From assembly GCF_048771995.1 (NCBI RefSeq), contig NC_133025.1, positions 4,278,001 through 4,342,000 on the forward strand: DNA of 64,000 bases, given 5' to 3'. Positions 58,308 to 64,000 of the stretch are shown here, piece after piece. This DNA is from Taeniopygia guttata. Its lineage: Eukaryota; Chordata; Aves; Passeriformes; Estrildidae. The first letter of the stretch is position 1. Every line of letters starts with the position of its first letter. Under the pieces are notes generated by a model that worked only from the letters and a program-made list of their open reading frames with translations, made no database searches and was not told the origin of the DNA. Both the position numbers and the translations under genes were made by a program.

Positions 58308-60321
58308 GGGGCTTTTTCCTACTTAGTTTTGCAGATGGTTTTGGCCTTAAACACTGCACAATCTGCAGAAATGTAATTATTTAAGTTTTTGTTTTTAATG
58401 TGGCTCATCATTGCTAAATTGAAGAACCCAGGATTAAAAAAAAGCACGTAATGTGAATTAAATGGTGGTGGTGGCCAGCGAGTGTTTGTGTTACAGCAAT
58501 AGTATCACAGGTTCATTTCCTTTGTATATCTTACTTCGGTTTTGCAAACTAGGATGGGGTTTTTCCAGCTTTTTCTGTATACTTTTTCAGGGCCTTTTGT
58601 TTCCAAAGATGTAAATTGAAAGAAATGCCATTTCCACGCAAAGAGATGAAATGTTTATTTTAAGAACACACAAGGACTCTGTTACAATATAACTTGTTGA
58701 ATCCTTGATGCCAGACTGGCTTCCCTTGGAAGATGAATGGGAATTTGAAAAGGACCCTGTCAAAGGAATTGGGCTTTACAGTTACTCCTTTTAGCCAAAG
58801 CTTTGCTTCACGCTCCTCTGTTTTGTCTTTTAAGCATGAAGGAGCAACATGTAAGAAAACAAAAAGTTTTCAGCCTTAGTGCAAGTGATGGGATATTTTT
58901 ATGGTTTATGTACCGTTTTCAAGCCTTCCCCTGTGCCCTCTCCCCAAAACAAGGGAACAAAACCCTCCATACAAGCAGAGGGGGAAGCAAAATTGGGATG
59001 AGTTTTCATTAAAGTTTTTTTTTTTTTCATGTGACAATCTTGTAGCTAATTTCCAGCTGGATCAGCCTGCAGGGAATTGTGCTGAGCTCCCTGTGGGCTC
59101 ATGGATGAGGATGAGGATGGGGTTGGGATGCTGGGACTCACGGCATCAGCCTGCAGGTCCCTGGCTGGGCTTTCAGTCCCCCAGAAATCGGCTCAGTTGT
59201 GCTCTCAGCTTGTGTAGAAGAGGGAACTGGTTGTTTAAAAGAGACTGCCATGATTTTCATTGTTTTCATTTCGTGCCGTGCCTTCATTCTCTGCCAAAAT
59301 TTTCCAGAAGCAGGGAGTGAGAATATCCTCCTGCCGCCTTTCCGAGGGCGTTTTTAAACCTGCATGTCAGCGTACATCGGAAAAGCAATAAAACAAGGGG
59401 AGGGAGCAGTGCAAGGTTCATCTGAGCTACAGCAGCAACTTCTGAGGGTGCTTAACCTTGCATATTTTATTTTCTTGTGGTCTAACTGGTGTATCTGTAG
59501 CTGCAGCCAGCGTGCTCTTAATAAAATTAAAAGTGGGAATTAAATATGGTAGCACAGGGTGATAGGGCAAAGCTGAGAGTTTCTCATGCAACTTCACTTC
59601 CCTCTGACCTTTTATTCAGCATTTAGAGATGGCAGATCTGCTGTCCTTTCCCTGGTGTATTTTTTAATACCGGTATGCTTCTTGCTCTCCGCTTCCCCGT
59701 TTGGATTTCTATACTGCTGAAATGGTATGTGGACGGGCAAGAGTTCATAAATATATATGTTCCCTGACGGTTTCAGTTCCTGCGTGTGTTAATGAATATA
59801 TATCCCTCGATGGAGTTTCAGTTCTGCGGCAGACGCGATGGATTTCTCCCTCTTTATCAGTGGCACCATTAGTAGAGATAGAAATGGAAACTTTTTCAAC
59901 TAAAACCAGCTGGGATATCATTGATCAAGATACAGTCTAACCCAGGAAAGTGGGGTGTAAGTGGTAATTGGAGCTGTAATGCAGTTGAAATGATGTTTTT
60001 CTTGCTGTTTGTTTTTAGGATATTTCATGACCTAATCATTCATTCATTCTCTGTCTCTTGTTTTTCCTTAAAAATATGAATTTCTCAAAGCTGACAATAA
60101 AAAGGGGTTTAGTGCTGTTGAAACAACAGGTAGAAATATCAGAAATATAATTTTGTTCTTTTAAAAATATTTTAAAATATTTAAAAACATATTACAGGTG
60201 TGTAAAAGAGGTAATATGACACTCTAAGGAATTTTCAAATCCATGACATCTTTTCCCTTTAACGTGTTATACTTAGCATTTCTGTTTAAAAGCATGGAAC
60301 AAGACTTCATAGGTTTGTGTT
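58308..60321 (+). other. TAF3: TAF3 intron 2, no gene recognised
   Basis: Includes a T11 run at about 59,018-59,029 and a short GGATGA repeat at 59,103-59,120. No exon is recognised. Confidence 0.5.
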
Positions 60322-60341
60322 AAAAAAAAAAAAAAAAAAAA
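60322..60341. repeat. A20 homopolymer with A-rich CCAAAAACAAAC tail
   Basis: Run of 20 A followed by CCAAAAACAAACGGAACC and AAAAAACCCC. No element body is recognised. Confidence 0.9.
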
Positions 60342-63300
60342 CCAAAAACAAACGGAACCAAAAAACCCCAACCTTCCCAAGACACAGGATTTACATTTTA
60401 AAAAGAAAGCAGGTTACAAAGACTCTGCCTTTAACTGTGCAGAAATGAGCATTTGATGATGGGTTTCAAAGGCAGCAGATTAAGTGATTCACAAGTGCTG
60501 TGGTGTTTGGCACAGTAAGTCAGAAAGGCACAGATTAAATACTGTCAGGGACCTGGCTTTGTTGCATCTGTTTTCATGATGAAGATCTAATTTTGAATTT
60601 TTTTGACAAAGTAGAAATGCAGCAAATATTTTTTCCATCAAATTTAGAGTCTCAGGCAGACAAATTGACTTGCCTTGACTGTCTCAGTACTTATTCTCCA
60701 CAAATAAGTTCTGGAGTCAGATCTGGAGACTGATTGACTTTGCTTTCAAAAACGCATTTTAAAGACAAAACTTAAACTGTATTAAATATTTAAATGTCAT
60801 CAGTCACTCTAATTAGCACAGTGGTTACATTCTGTCTGGGAGAGGGGAGGGAGGTGGTCATGCAGCAAACATCAAGAGGCAGCTGATATTTAGGGGACAA
60901 TTTCTATCATAGCGTGATCACCGTGGGAATATGACTCTGAAGCAAGGAAATTCTTTTTCCAGTCAGATGCATTTTATTAGAAGATTCCGTCCTCGATCCT
61001 GCCTTGCAGTCCTCCTTTCTCACTTGGCTGCTTTGATGTTACTGGTTTTCACCACAGGTTAGCACAGATATGGCCCAGATTTTCCCAATTTCTATCCTCT
61101 GTGATTCTTTCCATTCCCTCCTTCATCCCAAGTAATTCTTCCTGGATACACCTGTACTGTGTGTAGGAAAGTGATATTAAAACAATATTATAGCAGCCCT
61201 TAGTAAATGTGGAGTCTGTGTGTATTGGTTACATGGGATTAGTGGTTGCAGATATGCAGGCACATAAAAATAGTTGTTGTACTTCTCTGGCCACTTGACC
61301 TTGCTGCTGATCAGTCTCTCACTGGATTTGTAGCATTTAAAAGTTCTGTAGCAATTTCAGAAAGGTGAGTTTTAAGTGCTCATTATTCAGGAAACAGGAA
61401 AATTTCTTACCTTTCTCACTTGATTTTTGAAAGATCTTCTGCAGTTCCTCCTCTCTGATACAACAAAATCACGTTCATTCCTATAGCAGTACTTAGGCTT
61501 TTTATGTCTTCTTACAGGATATCATTTGGAAGGGGTATGATGCACCAAATTTGAGCTTCTGTAGCTTTGATGTATCAAACAATGCTAATACACAAAAAAA
61601 ACCCCTGTTTTCCTTTAAATGTTAATAAAAAAATAAATTGTAGCAATGCAAAATGTGTTTCTGTCAAAAGTTTGATGGTGACATTTGGCTGTGAACAGCT
61701 AGGAGAGATTTGAAATGGTCTGAATCTTTATTTGTTAAAGCTGGACTATAATCTTTATTTCTAAACACACACACAACATCTCAATTGTGCTTCAACTTTT
61801 AATTTCACCCCAAAAAAAAATGCATTCATGTCACATCAGGCCAGGAGAACTGTTACACAGGTGGTTTTTATGTGTGCATTTGCAGGCATAAATCATGCAG
61901 AGTACCTTGGTTTTAGCTGAGGGAATCCCAAAGCACCTGGAAAGTCACACCTGAGGAGGTTACATGCAGAAACAGCAGAGCCACCCCTATGAAAAGGAAC
62001 AGGCAGATGATTCCCAGCCCTTTGCTAAACTCTGTCCTCCTGCACAGTGGCAGGAAGAACTTTCTCTTACACACCCCAGTGCTGTGAAAATGACAATATT
62101 TTGAGCAGAATGAGAAAACTTGTTTATTTATGCCTTATTTGCAGTTCCTTCACTCCTATATAGATACATCAAGCCCTAGGGCAGTTATCTTGAGGGTGAA
62201 AAGCAGGTTGGAAATCCCATTAGGATTCCACATGAGGGTCTCTAAGCACTCCTCAGCAGCAAAAAAATTAAACATTTCAGCCCAACCCTTGAGATTGTGG
62301 AGGCAGTGCCGCTCCTTGAGAGAGCGGCTGTTCCACCTACTCTGAAGTGAAGTAGTAAGAGATTTTTTTGGCCATAGGAAATGCAGAACCATGAAACCAG
62401 ATAATTGGCATTTGAAAGTATTGCCAGGATCATATAAAATGATGCTTTATTTTCTCATTGTTCAGAAGAGTTACTAATTTAAATTTTTTTGGGGGGTAAC
62501 ATTTAGAATAAATGTGCTAGTGTTACAAAAAACATAATAATATACTGTTTATATGTGGAAACAAAGCTCCAGAGGAAATGATGGTTTGATTTTGTGCATA
62601 TTTTCTGCAGTAAACATTTCTGGCATTCCCTTTTTTTTCTTTGTCTTTTTTTTAAAATACTTTATTTTTCCTGCTTGGTTTAATGCAGCATAACCTCCTC
62701 TAAATTTAGTGGGAAGTGTAAATGTATGTAATGCTTTTTCTGTGGTTAGAAAATACATGTAGCATTAAGTTATTAAAGCTTGACTTTAAACTATGTCTTG
62801 GGCTAATGATTTTACAGTATAATTGCTTTAGTTAATTTGAAGGCAGGTATACATACAGCTTATTCCATTTTGGCACTATAAAGTTTGCCATTGGTATTAT
62901 ACCTCATTTTTTATATGATTTACATAATTTGTGAAACAGATTTAATACTTTGTGTGTGAGCTAATTAGTTTCTGGTTTAGAGCTTTATTGTATGTTCATT
63001 GGGTTCTGAACACCTTTTACAGTAGCACAGAAGGTCATTGTTGGATCTAAATTCTTTGTAGAGCAATCAATCCCCTTTTAATAAAATAAGTTGCATAATT
63101 TTTAATGCAATTAAATTGGGTTCTGCGGAATTGTTTTCAGCTGTAAATTTACTGAATTGGAAGAAATACGTGGTGATGTGTTAATTACTGAGTTGTGCTC
63201 TTTCCCTTGTTATGGCATAGTTTGAGATTACTGGAATTTACATGAGTGTGATTTTACATTTTTATATTTACCTCTGAGGAGCTTATAAGGGGCATCCAGA

Positions 63301-64000
63301 AAAAAAAGCAAAGAAACATTTCTTGTAGAATTTCAAAAACTTCCTGCCTAATTTTCAGAAGATTCCATGTTAATATATCCCTAAGCTTTATTACCATTGC
63401 CAGATAACACCAGTACCAGCGCTTGCCAAGCACTGAGCTCTTCAGCAGGTGACGATCATCAGGTTGGGTGGGTGAAATAATGTCCCTTTTCCAGGGAAAT
63501 GGAGCCCCTTCATGCACAATAAGCATCTTAAAGTCACGTCACACGCCAGCCCAAAGTCAGTTCTTTTCCTCTGGAATGTGATTTTTACATGAGGGCACAT
63601 GCTGGCTGTTTTCCTCTCCAAGGAATTGTTTTCTTGGCTGCCGCCGTCCCGTGTTTAACAGGACTGTGCAGCTTTAACGGCTCCGGGCTTATTAGGAGTC
63701 TAAACAGTCTCCTGTATCCTTTGTGTCAAAATGAGTGAAGGCTTTGGAAATCAGAGGCAGACCCTGCAGAAAGGCTGGCTTCCCAAGTTAAAAATGGACA
63801 GCAGCAGTTCCTTTCTGAAAGTTTTCTCTATCCATTCTCAGTGCTAACTCAGACTTTTAACTTAATCAAATAATTTCTGTAACCAATTATTTCTAATTTG
63901 GGTTTTACTTATCTGTTTCTACCTCACTTTTTCCCTGTGTAGCTCTCACATGCATGTTTGTGCTTTTTAACTTGGTAAAGTAGTTGCATTTAGTACAGAG
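60342..64000 (+). other. TAF3: TAF3 intron 2 to the window end, no gene recognised
   Basis: AT-rich, with (AC)4-5 at about 61,766-61,775. The part from 62,790 to 63,140 is repeat-poor and rich in TAAT-type words (CTAATGATT, GTTAATTTG, GCTAATTAGTTT), and is a weak second candidate for a conserved element. The intron continues beyond the window. Confidence 0.45.

Noticed and set aside
58901..59320. 139-codon plus-strand frame in intron 2
   Set aside because: Low-complexity and composition-driven; no recognised family and no splice context.
58287..60341. Long A-runs as tails of processed pseudogenes
   Set aside because: No retroposed coding body or target-site duplication could be recognised upstream of either run.

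Overview
The window is vertebrate nuclear DNA, most likely from a bird. Evidence: spliced exons with GT/AG borders of two recognisable conserved genes, several truncated CR1 retrotransposon copies of avian type with no mammalian Alu or L1, and compact intergenic spacing. Species cannot be fixed from the sequence.

Layout: (1) 1-~2645 is the 3' end of ATP5F1C (mitochondrial ATP synthase F1 gamma), + strand. It includes the optional penultimate exon that gives the two known C-termini. (2) ~2646-6112 is intergenic: CR1 pieces, a cluster of perfect hairpins, and a 51-unit, 33/36-bp tandem array that runs up to the next promoter. (3) 6113-6520 is the CpG-island promoter and first coding exon of TAF3 (TFIID subunit 3), + strand. 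(4) 6474-16952 is TAF3 intron 1. It opens with about 1 kb of a G-rich ~48-bp minisatellite, continues as ~2.3 kb of G-skewed DNA, and becomes ordinary AT-rich intron with two ancient MIR/CORE-SINE-like fragments. (5) 16953-17195 is TAF3 coding exon 2. (6) 17196-64000 is the start of a very long TAF3 intron 2 (at least 46.8 kb). It is AT-rich, with four further CR1 fragments, simple repeats, and several unbroken stretches dense in homeodomain-like sites that look like candidate conserved regulatory elements.

ATP5F1C and TAF3 stand tail-to-head on the same strand, as I recall for human 10p14, where GATA3 lies beyond TAF3. The products act in different places (mitochondrial inner membrane; nuclear preinitiation complex), and nothing suggests joint function. 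Most of the window is non-coding. The most interesting items are the promoter-abutting array, a TISU/YY1 element whose ATG opens a short uORF ahead of TAF3, a candidate alternative last exon that would give a 151-residue histone-fold-only TAF3, the G-quadruplex-prone intron 1 array, and the ATP5F1C isoform switch. No complete mobile element, virus, tRNA, rRNA or CRISPR array was found.
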